DNA of 64,000 bases from JAJRVM01 sp041752115 (GTDB lineage: Bacteria > Planctomycetota > Planctomycetia > Pirellulales > Pirellulaceae). The position numbers and the translations under genes were made by a program. Below the pieces are notes generated by a model that searched no databases, was not told where the DNA came from, and saw only the letters and a program-made list of their open reading frames with translations. Below, in pieces: positions 9,226-18,016 of the stretch (position 1 is the stretch's first letter; every line of letters starts with the position of its first letter). Where the stretch lies: the NCBI GenBank assembly GCA_041752115.1, contig JBGSHS010000177.1, positions 116,843 to 180,842 on the forward strand, given 5' to 3'.

Positions 9226-9879
9226 GAACGGGCAGTACTGGAGACGGTCACTGAGTCCGACCGACTCTACGTGATGGACCGCGGCGATGCGAAATTCGCG
9301 CTGCTGCACAAGATCGTCGCTGCCCAGAATAGTTACGTGTGCCGACAGCGAGACCACAGCACGAGGGAAACGATCGAACAACGATCTCGAAACAACGACG
9401 CCCAACTCGATGAGATCATCAGCGATGAGATCGTTCGCTTTTCGCCCAGCTCCGGTGGCAGTTGCCCGGACCACGTGATCCGCGTGGTCTGCATCCGCAG
9501 CCATCCGCGCACCAGTCGTGGCAAGTACCGGGGTGGATCGAGTGGCGTGGACAGCGATGGCATCCTGAGAATCGGCACGAATCTACTGGACGTCCCCGCC
9601 GAGGTGGTCGGTCTGGTGTTTTCCCATCGCTGGTCGATTGAGATTTCTTTCGGTTCTTCAAACATATCCTGGGCTGTCGCCACGCGGGTGAGCCACAACC
9701 AGAACGGCATCGAGATTCAGACGTACTGCGCCATCATGGCGTGCCTGCTGATTGCTCTCTGGACTGGTAAGAAGCCCACGCTCCGCACGGAGGAAATGAT
9801 CTGCTTCTATTTCTGCCGGATGGCGGACGAGGATGAACTGTTGCAGCACCTTGAAAAACTGAAGTCTCACAACGCATAG
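9226..9879 (+). pseudogene. IS4-family transposase, 5'-truncated and frameshifted
   Basis: The C-terminal half of a planctomycete-type IS4 (DDE) transposase. Recognisable blocks are YVMDRGDAKFALLHKIVAA (with a catalytic Asp), SYVCRQRD, IRVVCI, SRGKYRGGSSG, DGILRIGTNLLDVPAEVV, the YRW-x-IE-like region with the catalytic Glu (HRWSIEI), SHNQNGIEIQTYCAIMACLL and RTEEMICFYF. Between IEI and SHNQNG the expected FFRFFKHILGCRH is present in another frame (9645-9690), so two compensating indels scramble about 14 residues. The N-terminal half and inverted repeats are missing. It abuts the RAYT/REP unit directly. Confidence 0.8.
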
Positions 9880-10237
9880 AAATCCCGCCGCGCGAGACGA
9901 CTACGCATCCTTCACGCTGCGCGGTGGTCAACCAAAACGCGATCCCCACGCCAGGCGTCGCGTCATGCGACTGGAACACCGCCCGCGGCTTCCCGTACTA
10001 CAAGAGCCATCACACTCAACACCAGACTCAACACCAGGCACCCTCAAATCTCGCGCCGCACGGACCTGGGACTGTCTCTCTTTCAGTGGTGGATATGGCT
10101 GCCAACTGTTCCGTGAGCCGATCGTTCGCACCGGCGCATGTCGATGGAAGAGAACACCCGCGACCCAACGCAGCATGATGACTGGCGATTTGCCAGGACG
10201 TGCCGAATCGGCTACAACTGGGGCGAGGAGTTCTTCT
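9880..10237. other. intergenic region before the Nramp-like gene
   Basis: No convincing gene. An open frame continuous with the transporter extends to 9965, but it encodes Arg/Ser-rich sequence unlike any Nramp N-terminus, and a better ribosome binding site lies at 10225-10230. A short imperfect direct repeat (actcaacacca) sits near 10015-10040. Confidence 0.5.
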
Positions 10238-11389
10238 GTGCGATCCAGTTTGTTTTCTTTGTTTTACTGGTGGGTGATTGCCGCAGCCTTCATCGGGCCG
10301 GGGACGGTGACCACTGCTGCTCGAGCTGGTGCGCAGTACGGCTATCAGTTGGTCTGGGCGGTGCTCTTCTCGGTCGCAGCCTGCATGATTCTGCAGGAGG
10401 CGGCCGCGCGGGTGACGATAGTGACCGGCCAGCCGCTGGCTCAAGTCATGGGCCAGCAGCTCGGTCGCTGGATAATGCTGGCGGTGGCGATCGCCGTGGC
10501 CATCGGGTGCCTCGCTTATGAGGCCGGCAACGTGACGGGCGCCGCGGCGGGGATTGCCCTGCTGGGTGACTTGCGACAGGAGTGGATTGTTGTCGCCACC
10601 GGTGCGGCCGCCGCTGCGGTCCTTTGGTACGGAAGCATTTCGGCCATCGCGCGCTGGCTCGGATTCCTCGTCCTGGTGATGGGATGCTGCTTTGTAATGT
10701 CTGCCGCACTCATCATTCGCTCACCGGCGGAGTGGCTGTCGGGAGCGGTACTGCCACGCGTGCCGCCGGATGGATCGTGGACGGTCGTCGGACTGATCGG
10801 CACGACGATCGTCCCCTACGCGCTCTTCCTCGGGTCCGGACTGGCTCGAGGTCGTCAGGTGCCGGAAATGCGTCGCGGCACGGTTTTGTCCGTGGGGGTG
10901 GGAGGCCTCATCACGCTGGCCATCCTGGTTACGGGAACGGCGGTCTCGGGAGAGTTTCAGTTTGCCAGTCTGGCAGTCGCCCTGGAGACAGCGGCGGGGC
11001 CGCTGTTTGCTGTCTGCTTCGCGTTCGGACTGTTCGCGGCCGGATTCACGTCAGCCATTACCGCTCCGACGGCGCTGGGGATGGTGGTCGAGAGCATCTG
11101 GCCTGCCATTCCTCAAACGGCCACCAAATCCATCCGCGTGGCCGTCGTCCTCTTTGGCACGTTGGTGTCGTTGTCTCACTTCCAGAGTGTGGCCATCATC
11201 ATTGCCGCTCAGGCACTTAACGGGCTGCTGCTGCCACTGACCGGCGTGACGTTGGCACTGGTCCTGCATCGCCCCGCGTTACGAGCAGCCCCGTACGCCA
11301 CCGGCCCGCTCGGCTCGTTGGCATTGATATCATCGGTGTGCGTGACGATTGTGTTGGGTATAACAGCCATCGTGCGACTGTGCGAATAA
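10238..11389 (+). CDS. Nramp-family-like membrane transporter lacking canonical metal-binding motifs
   Basis: A 383-residue integral membrane protein with about ten to eleven hydrophobic helices. The start is the GTG at 10238, with GAGGAG seven bases upstream. The first helix begins at once (FYWWVIAAAFIGPGTVTTA), as expected for Nramp TM1. Nramp-like landmarks are the broken helix GPGTVTTAARAGAQYGYQL, the GQPLAQVMG segment, and the TM6 break GTTIVPYALFLGSG. In metal-transporting Nramps these two breaks read DPGN and MPHN and supply the ligands; here they are GPGT and VPYA. The protein therefore keeps the fold but probably not Mn/Fe binding. The substrate is unknown. No operon partner is evident. 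Confidence 0.75.
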   Translation: MRSSLFSLFYWWVIAAAFIGPGTVTTAARAGAQYGYQLVWAVLFSVAACMILQEAAARVTIVTGQPLAQVMGQQLGRWIMLAVAIAVAIGCLAYEAGNVTGAAAGIALLGDLRQEWIVVATGAAAAAVLWYGSISAIARWLGFLVLVMGCCFVMSAALIIRSPAEWLSGAVLPRVPPDGSWTVVGLIGTTIVPYALFLGSGLARGRQVPEMRRGTVLSVGVGGLITLAILVTGTAVSGEFQFASLAVALETAAGPLFAVCFAFGLFAAGFTSAITAPTALGMVVESIWPAIPQTATKSIRVAVVLFGTLVSLSHFQSVAIIIAAQALNGLLLPLTGVTLALVLHRPALRAAPYATGPLGSLALISSVCVTIVLGITAIVRLCE

Positions 11390-11500
11390 GAACCGCCTGC
11401 GTCTTTTTCGGATTTTCGCAATTTCCTACGCAACTCGGCGGAAGAACTCACGAGCACATAGAGGTATTTGAACACCGGAGGTCCGCTGGAGATTCAACCC

Positions 11501-12238
11501 ATGAGCTGGTCGTACCACCGCGCGACTCGAATCTGGCGCTGCACCAGGTATTCGGATTTGCAGTACGCGGAAATCAACAACTTCGCCGAATATGGGCAGC
11601 CGGTCAGTCCTTACCAACCTGGTTACGACCACAACCACACTCCCGATTTCGGCAACATCGTGATCGAGATGCCGCAATCGCAGGTAATGCACCACGGATA
11701 CGGTCGGAACATCACGGCGCTCGATTTTCCGTTAGTGAATCACTTCCTCGACAATGGAGTGCTCACGGGGGACACACAATACATGCCACAATGCGTGGAA
11801 CGGGCCGCCGATGCGGTCCTGGCGGCCGTGGGCCGGACTGCTCGAGTGCCCGCAGGCAGGTACACGCTCGACAGCCTGATCGCCAGCGGATCAGCGCGTA
11901 ACAGAGATCGATTCATCAATACGAACCTCTACGGCTGGGGCTCCTACGGCATCACAGCCGGCAGCATTTCGGCAGGCGATGCCGCTTACATTCATGGTAC
12001 GGTCAGCTTCGCTCTGATGCGCAGTTCGGTTTTTGTCGTCACTTCCACAGAACGTCGAGTCGAAGCGGAGATCGGTGCCGGCGACGACAACTGGGACTTC
12101 AGCTCCAGTACCATCAACCCTGTCGTGAACGCCACCGTGGCGACGGTTTTCGGCCCGGCCCACTACAACCTTACCCGCCCCATCCAGCTTCTCTTCCGTG
12201 GCCCAGGGAAGCAGATGGTTGCCTCCAAGAGATTGTGA
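11501..12238 (+). CDS. unrecognised protein, possible fragment of a larger toxin-like or secreted protein
   Basis: 245 residues from ATG 11501 (GGAG nine bases upstream; a TTG at 11468 adds eleven residues). No signal peptide. Features are an aromatic, His-rich front part (YHRATRIWRCTRYS, YQPGYDHNHTPDFGN), and a beta-rich end with IHGTVSFALMRSSVFVV, RVEAEIGAGDDNWDFSSST, FGPAHYNLTRPIQLLFRGPG. The end has the look of the variable C-terminal domains of RHS or other polymorphic toxins, but this is an impression, not a family assignment. It could be a stand-alone effector or the remnant of one. No immunity-like gene is obvious; the next gene downstream (12629) is small and helical. Confidence 0.5.
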   Translation: MSWSYHRATRIWRCTRYSDLQYAEINNFAEYGQPVSPYQPGYDHNHTPDFGNIVIEMPQSQVMHHGYGRNITALDFPLVNHFLDNGVLTGDTQYMPQCVERAADAVLAAVGRTARVPAGRYTLDSLIASGSARNRDRFINTNLYGWGSYGITAGSISAGDAAYIHGTVSFALMRSSVFVVTSTERRVEAEIGAGDDNWDFSSSTINPVVNATVATVFGPAHYNLTRPIQLLFRGPGKQMVASKRL

Positions 12239-12299
12239 ATTTGTTTGGTCGACCAGATCGCGTGACAATCACGGCTCGTGCTCTGTGACAGCTTGACTT

Positions 12300-12380
12300 T
12301 CGGGTTGAGTGGCACTGGCTCTGCCAGTGCAGACTTGCCCGATAGCCAAAGGAGCACTGGCGAAGCCAGTGGCACCCTAA
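12300..12380. repeat. paired GCACTGG...CCAGTGC palindromes
   Basis: Two hairpins, gcactggctctgccagtgc (12312-12330) and gcactggcgaagccagtggcac (12354-12375). The outer sequence ggcactggct/agccagtggcac also makes the two units inverted relative to each other. The same family occurs at 35828-35880. Together with the flanking 12239-12628 gap, no gene is visible. Confidence 0.75.
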
Positions 12381-12628
12381 TTCTTAGCTGTCACAAAGCA
12401 CTAGCCGTTCGTTGTTCGACAAACACACGCGTTCTGAGTTGGTTGACACGCTTTCTCGCCCAGCGAGTCCAAGGTGAGTGCCGGGCAGCAGTGCGTTCGG
12501 CAACAACGCAGATTGGAGCTTCTTGATTCACCAGATTCACCGAGTTAGGCTTAAACGTGGCCATTGCGGCGCCGGAGCCGTCCTTGCGGGCAGTGATCCA
12601 CCGTCAGCGTCTACTTGGGGAGAACGAG

Positions 12629-13141
12629 ATGGAATCGCGACACTTCGTGGACACCTACGATCGAATCCAGCTGTATGAGGAGTTCGAACGAGCTTGGGCG
12701 GGCTTGGCGATCTACTACCATCTTCGACTTCGGCAGGCTGAGACGGACGTCCAGCGAGGCAGGCCGTTGACCAGGTTTTCCGCACAACTGCAGCAATACG
12801 TCTTGCCAGTTGCTCTGATATACGGGAAACTGCTGAGCAATCAATGGACCACGAAACTGCTGGACGAAGCCTTCAAAAGGGGGCTTGGACTGATTGCCCA
12901 AGGTGTGGGGATGCCTGACCAATCACTCGGCCCGCTTGCCCCTCTGATCAAGTGGCTTCCGTTGCTCGCTTACCACAGGCTCCACCGACTCCTGGAGAAA
13001 GCGGACGTCAAGTGGAAGGGCAAGGTCGATGAAGCGGCTACTCTGCAGCAATTGCGGAACCAATTCGACCGGCAGTCGGTCAGATTGCGGCATGAGTTGC
13101 TGCGTCTCAAGTCCCAGTTTGCTCGAGAGGCGTGGACATGA
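12629..13141 (+). CDS. hypothetical helical protein
   Basis: 170 residues from ATG 12629, chosen because GGGGAG lies six bases upstream; an upstream start at 12557 has no such site. The protein is almost entirely helical and charged (for example LLEKADVKWKGKVDEAATLQ and LRHELLRLKSQFAREAW at the C-terminus, probably a coiled coil). One mildly hydrophobic segment, APLIKWLPLLAYHRL, lies near the middle. I do not recognise the family. It lies in the same direction as the unrecognised gene ending at 12238 but is separated from it by a palindromic repeat. Confidence 0.45.
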   Translation: MESRHFVDTYDRIQLYEEFERAWAGLAIYYHLRLRQAETDVQRGRPLTRFSAQLQQYVLPVALIYGKLLSNQWTTKLLDEAFKRGLGLIAQGVGMPDQSLGPLAPLIKWLPLLAYHRLHRLLEKADVKWKGKVDEAATLQQLRNQFDRQSVRLRHELLRLKSQFAREAWT

Positions 13142-13411
13142 CCGCCATCTAACGCATGGCGGTTCCGGGTTTCTCACAGCAGGACCTGGCCGCTCATGGT
13201 AGTGCTATATGCGCGATTGGGCCACGCTTGGACCATCACGACGTGTTTGACTTTCTTCGGCCGGGATCATAGGCTGTCAAGCGAAGAAAGTGTTATGTAC
13301 CGCCGACAACCGGCATTCATGGACTCCTCCCGGACACTGTCAGGCAGACTGTGCCCCACGTCGTGACGATCGATTCGCAGTCGAATGGTGGTTTTATCGC
13401 TGAGGTGACAG

Positions 13412-14407
13412 ATGACCTGGTTTGAGACGCTGACCGGCGTGACGGAGAAGTCGCCGGAGCACGTTCGGCAACATCTCTCAGTCGAGGGACGACAACTGCG
13501 TTCACAAGCGAACGGTCGATCGTGGCAATGCGGCGAATTAGAGACACCGACTCTGGAGAGACTTCGCTCATCGGCCCGTAAGGTCGTACACACTTCGAGC
13601 CCCATTTCGGTCCGGGAAGTTGTCGCCCATGTGCAACACCTGCACCGGGATCGGCACCAAGCGAACGCGATGTTCCAGGTTGCTTCGCAATTCAATCTAC
13701 TGGAGATGGTATCGCCGGGATTGACTCCCGAGCACGGAATCGGCATCTATGAAGACGATTTGACTCAAGGTCCCGCGTGCGCCATCGCGGCTGGAGCCGG
13801 TACGATTTATCGCAACTATTTCGCTGTCGTGAATGGACGCGTGGGACAATCTGCGGATAACCAGATTGACTGTCTTGCGGACGTTGGTGCACTGCTCGGC
13901 AATTCCGGCCAGCGGCTGTGGGAAATGACCAATGGCTACGCCTTGCCGTCGAGGGACGGATTGACTGAGGTCAATCGTCAGTTGCAGGACTCCAGCGAAA
14001 CGGGCCTCGATCGAATCCGACAAGCACTCCGGATCGGGCTGCAATGGGACACCCAGGTGACACTGGACGATGCCACCCACACCGTATCCCAAGCCTATTG
14101 CTCGGCGATGCCGGTCGCCTATACGGTGCACTCCCTGGAACAATGGGCTCCCTTGGCGACGCTGGTGTTGGAAGCGGCTTATGAGGCCACCCTCTGTGCC
14201 GCGATCCTGAATGCCGAGCGCACAGGAAACAAGCAACTCTATCTGACGCTGCTTGGCGGTGGTGCGTTTGGCAACAGCGTCGAGTGGATCCTGGGGGCGA
14301 TACGACGCTCACTCACTCTCTATGCCGACTTCGGCCTCGACGTCGCCATCGTGAGCCATGGATGGTCCAAGCAATGCGTGCAAGACCTGGCACGCGAGTA
14401 TCTCTGA
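13412..14407 (+). CDS. conserved-looking protein with GGGAFGN motif, possibly macrodomain/PARG-like
   Basis: 331 residues; the ATG follows GAGG with a six-base gap. The sequence is dense in motifs that look conserved: FQVASQFNLLEMVSPGLTPE, GIYEDDLTQGPACAIAAGAG, TIYRNYFAVVNGRVGQS, NQIDCLADVGALLGN, ATLCAAILNAERTGN, LYLTLLGGGAFGN. QVASxFNxLE and a late GGGxFGN are reminiscent of macrodomain or poly(ADP-ribose) glycohydrolase-like folds, where a Gly-rich loop binds ADP-ribose. That is an inference from motif shape. The C-terminus ends after a Rossmann-like strand (DFGLDVAIVSHGW). No signal peptide. It stands alone between the 12629 gene and a gene-poor stretch. Confidence 0.6.
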   Translation: MTWFETLTGVTEKSPEHVRQHLSVEGRQLRSQANGRSWQCGELETPTLERLRSSARKVVHTSSPISVREVVAHVQHLHRDRHQANAMFQVASQFNLLEMVSPGLTPEHGIGIYEDDLTQGPACAIAAGAGTIYRNYFAVVNGRVGQSADNQIDCLADVGALLGNSGQRLWEMTNGYALPSRDGLTEVNRQLQDSSETGLDRIRQALRIGLQWDTQVTLDDATHTVSQAYCSAMPVAYTVHSLEQWAPLATLVLEAAYEATLCAAILNAERTGNKQLYLTLLGGGAFGNSVEWILGAIRRSLTLYADFGLDVAIVSHGWSKQCVQDLAREYL

Positions 14408-14858
14408 TACGATCACGACGTTGTCCAGACGCGGTGGAGACTGGTGAAGCTCGTCGCCCCGCACCGTCAGCGTCCACCAGATCCCATTGCGGCCTCAAGA
14501 ACACCGCCCCTCCCCCTTGGTTTGTGCCGCGAAATCAACACCAGCGGCAGGAAGAACACGAAGTCGCGTGATCGGTGCGGTCCCGTTACCGCTTGGCGGC
14601 GTTTCAGCCCTCTCAGACATCGTCACTTGGCAAGATTCACCGAGATATTGCGCCCGTCTGGGTCGGAGATGGCACGACCTTGTGGGAGAACCCTGTCACT
14701 GTGCGTTGACACCGTCGCCTCTGCTTGACATTCGGGAACTTGCATTCCATCCAGACAATGCGAGAACCGCAGCGGTACATCATTTGCTCATTCTTCAGTA
14801 CCCTGGTTCAGTACCCGGGTTTCGCCCATACGCTGTTGATCTGTGGGAGATTGCGCCG
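14408..14858. other. intergenic region, nothing recognised
   Basis: An open frame crosses this stretch but its composition (Pro/Arg/Ser-rich, no motifs) is that of chance translation in GC-rich DNA. No repeats of the families seen elsewhere in the window were noticed. Confidence 0.4.
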
Positions 14859-14999
14859 ATGTTAAAGAACTATCCGATCTGCGAAGCGCCCGACCGAGAT
14901 CACGAACTGCGTGATTCGTCGAGCCCCCGTGAGCAACTGCTGGGCATGCTGCTGGTAATACTGGCTCTGTTGATCGCTATTCTGCTACGGTCCATGTGA
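14859..14999 (+). CDS. small tail-anchored membrane peptide (putative)
   Basis: A 46-residue frame: a charged front (APDRDHELRDSSSPRE) followed by one hydrophobic helix reaching the C-terminus (LLGMLLVILALLIAILLRSM). The ATG has GGGAGA eight bases upstream. The length of the helix and the clean hydrophilic/hydrophobic split argue for a real small membrane protein, but the frame is open upstream as well, and homology is unknown. Confidence 0.35.
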   Translation: MLKNYPICEAPDRDHELRDSSSPREQLLGMLLVILALLIAILLRSM

Positions 15000-15289
15000 T
15001 GCCCGATTTCTGCCCGCGTCGCGCAGCTGCGATTCATCAACAGCGACCACAACACAGCTGCGTCACAGGCGATTGCCCGCGCACGTGGCCGTACAACAAG
15101 CCGACGATGACCAAGCGAAGAACCGACCACGAGGAAGCGGCGGTCGACTTCAGAGGCTCGATCATCATGCTGATACGGCCGTCGCGTCTCTGACTGCTTT
15201 TCAACAGGGCAATTGGGCTCTGGGCAACTGAACCTGTAGCCAGGCTCTCTGCCGGCCTCGAACATCCCCAAGCACACTGGAACAGGACC

Positions 15290-15706
15290 ATGGCATCCAG
15301 ACGGAACATCATCATCACCAGCTACGATCACGAACGGCTGGAGAGTTTGTTCATCAGTGACTTTGCACGAGCATTCAGCGACAAGCCCTACCTGCAATCA
15401 CTTCGCAGAGAGCTCGACAATGCTACGATTGTTGATCGCGAAGATGTTCCATCGGATGTGGTCACCATGAATTCAACGGTACGGTTGCGTGAAATGCTCA
15501 GCGGGGACGTCGCCACTTATACGCTGGTGTATCCCCACGACGCCGATATCGCCAAAGGCAAGCTATCGGTACTGGCCCCCATTGGAACAGCCATTCTCGG
15601 TTACCGAGTTGGCGACCAGATTCGCTGGCCCGTTCCCTCTGGAACAGTGCGGTTCCAGATCGAAGAACTGGTCTTTCAACCCGAACGCGACGGCGTAGTC
15701 GCCTGA
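15290..15706 (+). CDS. rnk: Rnk-like protein (GreA/GreB C-terminal domain), copy 1
   Basis: 138 residues, start preceded by AGGA. The protein has the layout of the 'regulator of nucleoside diphosphate kinase' family: a short helical N-terminus (YDHERLESLFISDFA), a linker, and the FKBP-like GreA/GreB C-terminal domain with DVPSDVVTMNSTVRL, ATYTLVYPHDADIAKGKLSV, APIGTAILGYRVGDQIRW. Such proteins bind RNA polymerase in the secondary channel but lack the long GreA coiled coil and acidic tip. A paralogue follows 0.6 kb downstream (16325). The name rests on family resemblance; the regulatory target is not shown by the sequence. Confidence 0.85.
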   Translation: MASRRNIIITSYDHERLESLFISDFARAFSDKPYLQSLRRELDNATIVDREDVPSDVVTMNSTVRLREMLSGDVATYTLVYPHDADIAKGKLSVLAPIGTAILGYRVGDQIRWPVPSGTVRFQIEELVFQPERDGVVA

Positions 15707-15876
15707 AGCCAGACGGGCCTCGTCCCTCCTCCATGCGATCCTTGTGGCCGCGGTGGGAGCCGCAACGATGTGGGCGATGATGAAGTGTGGGAAGCCGATC
15801 AGTGAGCGCCGTCGCGGGGATCGGAGACGGTCTCAAGAGAGGAGCAAACCCGACGGCACCTCCTGCGCAGAGTGTC

Positions 15877-16020
15877 TTACGGCCGGATCGCTTCCAGCAA
15901 CTGCTCCAAGTTCACCTTGGCATCGCCCAACAGGAGAATCGACTTCGGATCCAGATAGAGCGGATTGTCCACGCCTGAATACCCTGGCTGGTCATCAAGG
16001 TTGCAGACCAGCACTTGTCG
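15877..16020 (-). pseudogene. remnant of the C-terminus of NAD(P) transhydrogenase subunit beta (pntB)
   Basis: About 46 codons ending in a normal stop read RQVLVCNLDDQPGYSGV, then DNPLYLDPKSILLLGDAK, then VNLEQLLEAIRP. This matches the extreme C-terminus of PntB, the NADP-binding domain III, where GYSG/GYAG-x-x-NPL and the LLxGDAK strand bind nucleotide. Upstream (in the minus direction) the frame loses similarity at once, so nothing else of the roughly 460-residue protein is here. It lies between the two rnk-like genes on the opposite strand. Confidence 0.65.
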
Positions 16021-16324
16021 GGCCTCTCCACGCCGCGTTGACTCCGGAGTCTCAGTCGGCATAGCGAACGCAAGGGGCGGGCCAGATTCTGCCAGGATGA
16101 GGTCGTCTCCCAGGGCGCAGGGCCGACTGCAGAGTGTCCACGTTTGTTGACAGCGCCGCCGTCGGGCGACACTTGAGGAGACTCGATTCCTCTGTCAGCC
16201 AGGAGAACATGAGATGAAACGCACTGGCACGAATTTCGCAACCTCCTCTCGACGACCACTGACCTGTTCGTCTCTTTCGCACAAGTCACCCCCGGGCTGG
16301 CAAGATAACAACGGAAGTTGATTC

Positions 16325-16741
16325 ATGGAGAACCGTCACTATCGGATCACAGAAACGGATCGATGGCGATTGGGGCGACTGCTCGTTTCCCACGAGGCAC
16401 GCGCGATTGCCGAGCCGGGTGTACTGAGCAGATTGGAGGGTCAACTTGAAGCAGCAGAGGCAGTAAGATCGGCATCGATTTCGGATGATGTCGTAACAAT
16501 GAACTCCACTGTTCACCTTGTCAGCCAGATGTCGGGCGCAGAGGTCATCCGCACGGTCGTGTATCCCGAGGATGTGGAGTTGGTCGATGATGGCGTGTCC
16601 GTATTGGACGTTCTCGGCAGTGAACTGATTGGATGCGAAGTGGGCGACGAGGTAGAATGGAAGCGACAGGAGGATCGGGGCCCCTGGCGGATCACCAGCA
16701 TTGTCTTCCGTTCCGACAGAGCTGGCAGATTTCGCGTCTGA
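16325..16741 (+). CDS. Rnk-like protein (GreA/GreB C-terminal domain), copy 2
   Basis: 138 residues, the same length as the first copy. Conserved blocks are SISDDVVTMNSTVHLVSQM, EVIRTVVYPEDVELVDDGV, SVLDVLGSELIGCEVGDEVE. The copies are clearly diverged, so the duplication is not recent. GreA-type C-terminal domain without the coiled-coil tip; predicted to bind RNA polymerase. It ends 42 bases before the start of the histidine kinase gene and may be co-transcribed with the two-component genes, which would tie RNA polymerase modulation to the sigma-54 circuit (inference). Confidence 0.8.
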   Translation: MENRHYRITETDRWRLGRLLVSHEARAIAEPGVLSRLEGQLEAAEAVRSASISDDVVTMNSTVHLVSQMSGAEVIRTVVYPEDVELVDDGVSVLDVLGSELIGCEVGDEVEWKRQEDRGPWRITSIVFRSDRAGRFRV

Positions 16742-16783
16742 TCGCAGTGCACTTCCGTGTTGTTGGCTTTGGAGCAGAGGTAT

Positions 16784-18016
16784 ATGTCAGCTTCTCGGGC
16801 GAATGCAGGAGTCTCGTCAGCCGACTCGGGCCCGGAACCGAATGTTACGCCGATCAGTGACGCCTGTTTTCGTGCGGTTGCAGAGTGCACGTACGATTGG
16901 GAGAGCTGGCATGCCCCCGACGGCAGGCTCGTCTGGGTGAATCCCGCCGTCGAGCGAATCACGGGATATTCCGTGGAAGAGTGCCTGGCCATGGAGGACT
17001 ATCCGCTGGCGATGACCATGCCCGAGGATCGCCCGCGGGTGGGCCAGATGCTCCAAGTGGCCGCGGCCGGCAATTCCTGCAGCGACATCGAGTTTCAGAT
17101 CATTCGGCGCGATGGAGAACGACGCTGGATGGCGATCGCGTCGCAACGCATGTACGACAACGAGGGAACACATCTGGGCTTTCGCACGAGCATCCGAGAC
17201 ATCACGGAACGCTACAATCTGCGTGACCAGATTCGGCTTCACGCCGAGCATCTGGAACAGCTGGTGCAGGAGCGAACGGCTCGCATTCAGCACTTGGAGC
17301 GTCATCGTCGCCAGATGGAGAAGCTCGCGGCTCTGGGACAACTTGCCGCCGGTGTCGCCCACGAAGTGAACAACCCGCTGGCCGGGATCCGGAACGCCTT
17401 CGCGCTCATCAAGGCCGATCTGTCACCAGACGATGAGCACTTCGAGTTGCTCGACTTGATCGACCGTGAGATCGAACGGATCAGTTCGATTGTCCACCAG
17501 ATGTACCAGCTCTACCGGCGAGATCCGCAAGCACCGAACAAGTTCAACGTTGAGAGGATCATCGCCGAAGTGGCTTGCCTGCTGGACGGCGTCGCTCGCA
17601 AGCAGAAGGTCCGACTCGAAACGAGTTTCCCAAGTAACCCGATCCACGTCTTGCTGCCGGAAGGAGAGGTCAAACAGATCCTGTACAACTTGATCCGCAA
17701 TGCGATTCAAGCATCGCCTCCAGGTGAGTCGGTGACGATTGGTGTCCTGCGGCGCGGTGACGAAGTACAGGTCATCGTGTCGGATCGCGGCGAGGGAATT
17801 GCCGACGATGTGCTGCCGAAGATCTTCGATCCGTTCTTCAGCACAAAGGGAGGCGATCCGCGCTCAGGAATGGGGTTGGGATTGCCGGTTTCGCGCAGTC
17901 TGATTGAAGCCATGGGAGGCAGGATCGACGTCGAGTCGAAGCCCGCCCCGGGCAGTCGCTTCGTCGCTACGTTTCCCGTGAAGGTGAGGTCACAGCTGGC
18001 AGGTTCCGATGAGTGA
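16784..18016 (+). CDS. PAS-domain sensor histidine kinase (NtrB type)
   Basis: 410 residues from ATG 16784, with AGAGG five bases upstream; the TTG at 16757 has no such site. There is no signal peptide or membrane helix, so it is a cytoplasmic sensor. Residues 25-140 are a PAS/PAC domain (GRLVWVNPAVERITGYSVEE to RTSIRDITERYN). A coiled coil at 145-180 leads to the HisKA domain with the phospho-acceptor His193 in AGVAHEVNNPL. HATPase motifs: N box LIRNAIQAS, G1 DRGEGI, F box PFFSTK, G2 GMGLGL. It autophosphorylates and passes the phosphate to the downstream response regulator, whose ATG lies inside its last codons. The 8-base overlap implies translational coupling. Confidence 0.93.
   Translation: MSASRANAGVSSADSGPEPNVTPISDACFRAVAECTYDWESWHAPDGRLVWVNPAVERITGYSVEECLAMEDYPLAMTMPEDRPRVGQMLQVAAAGNSCSDIEFQIIRRDGERRWMAIASQRMYDNEGTHLGFRTSIRDITERYNLRDQIRLHAEHLEQLVQERTARIQHLERHRRQMEKLAALGQLAAGVAHEVNNPLAGIRNAFALIKADLSPDDEHFELLDLIDREIERISSIVHQMYQLYRRDPQAPNKFNVERIIAEVACLLDGVARKQKVRLETSFPSNPIHVLLPEGEVKQILYNLIRNAIQASPPGESVTIGVLRRGDEVQVIVSDRGEGIADDVLPKIFDPFFSTKGGDPRSGMGLGLPVSRSLIEAMGGRIDVESKPAPGSRFVATFPVKVRSQLAGSDE

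Noticed and set aside
9965..10237. Upstream extension of the Nramp-like gene to 9965
   Set aside because: Arg/Ser-rich with no Nramp similarity, while GTG 10238 has a perfect ribosome binding site and starts just before the first helix.
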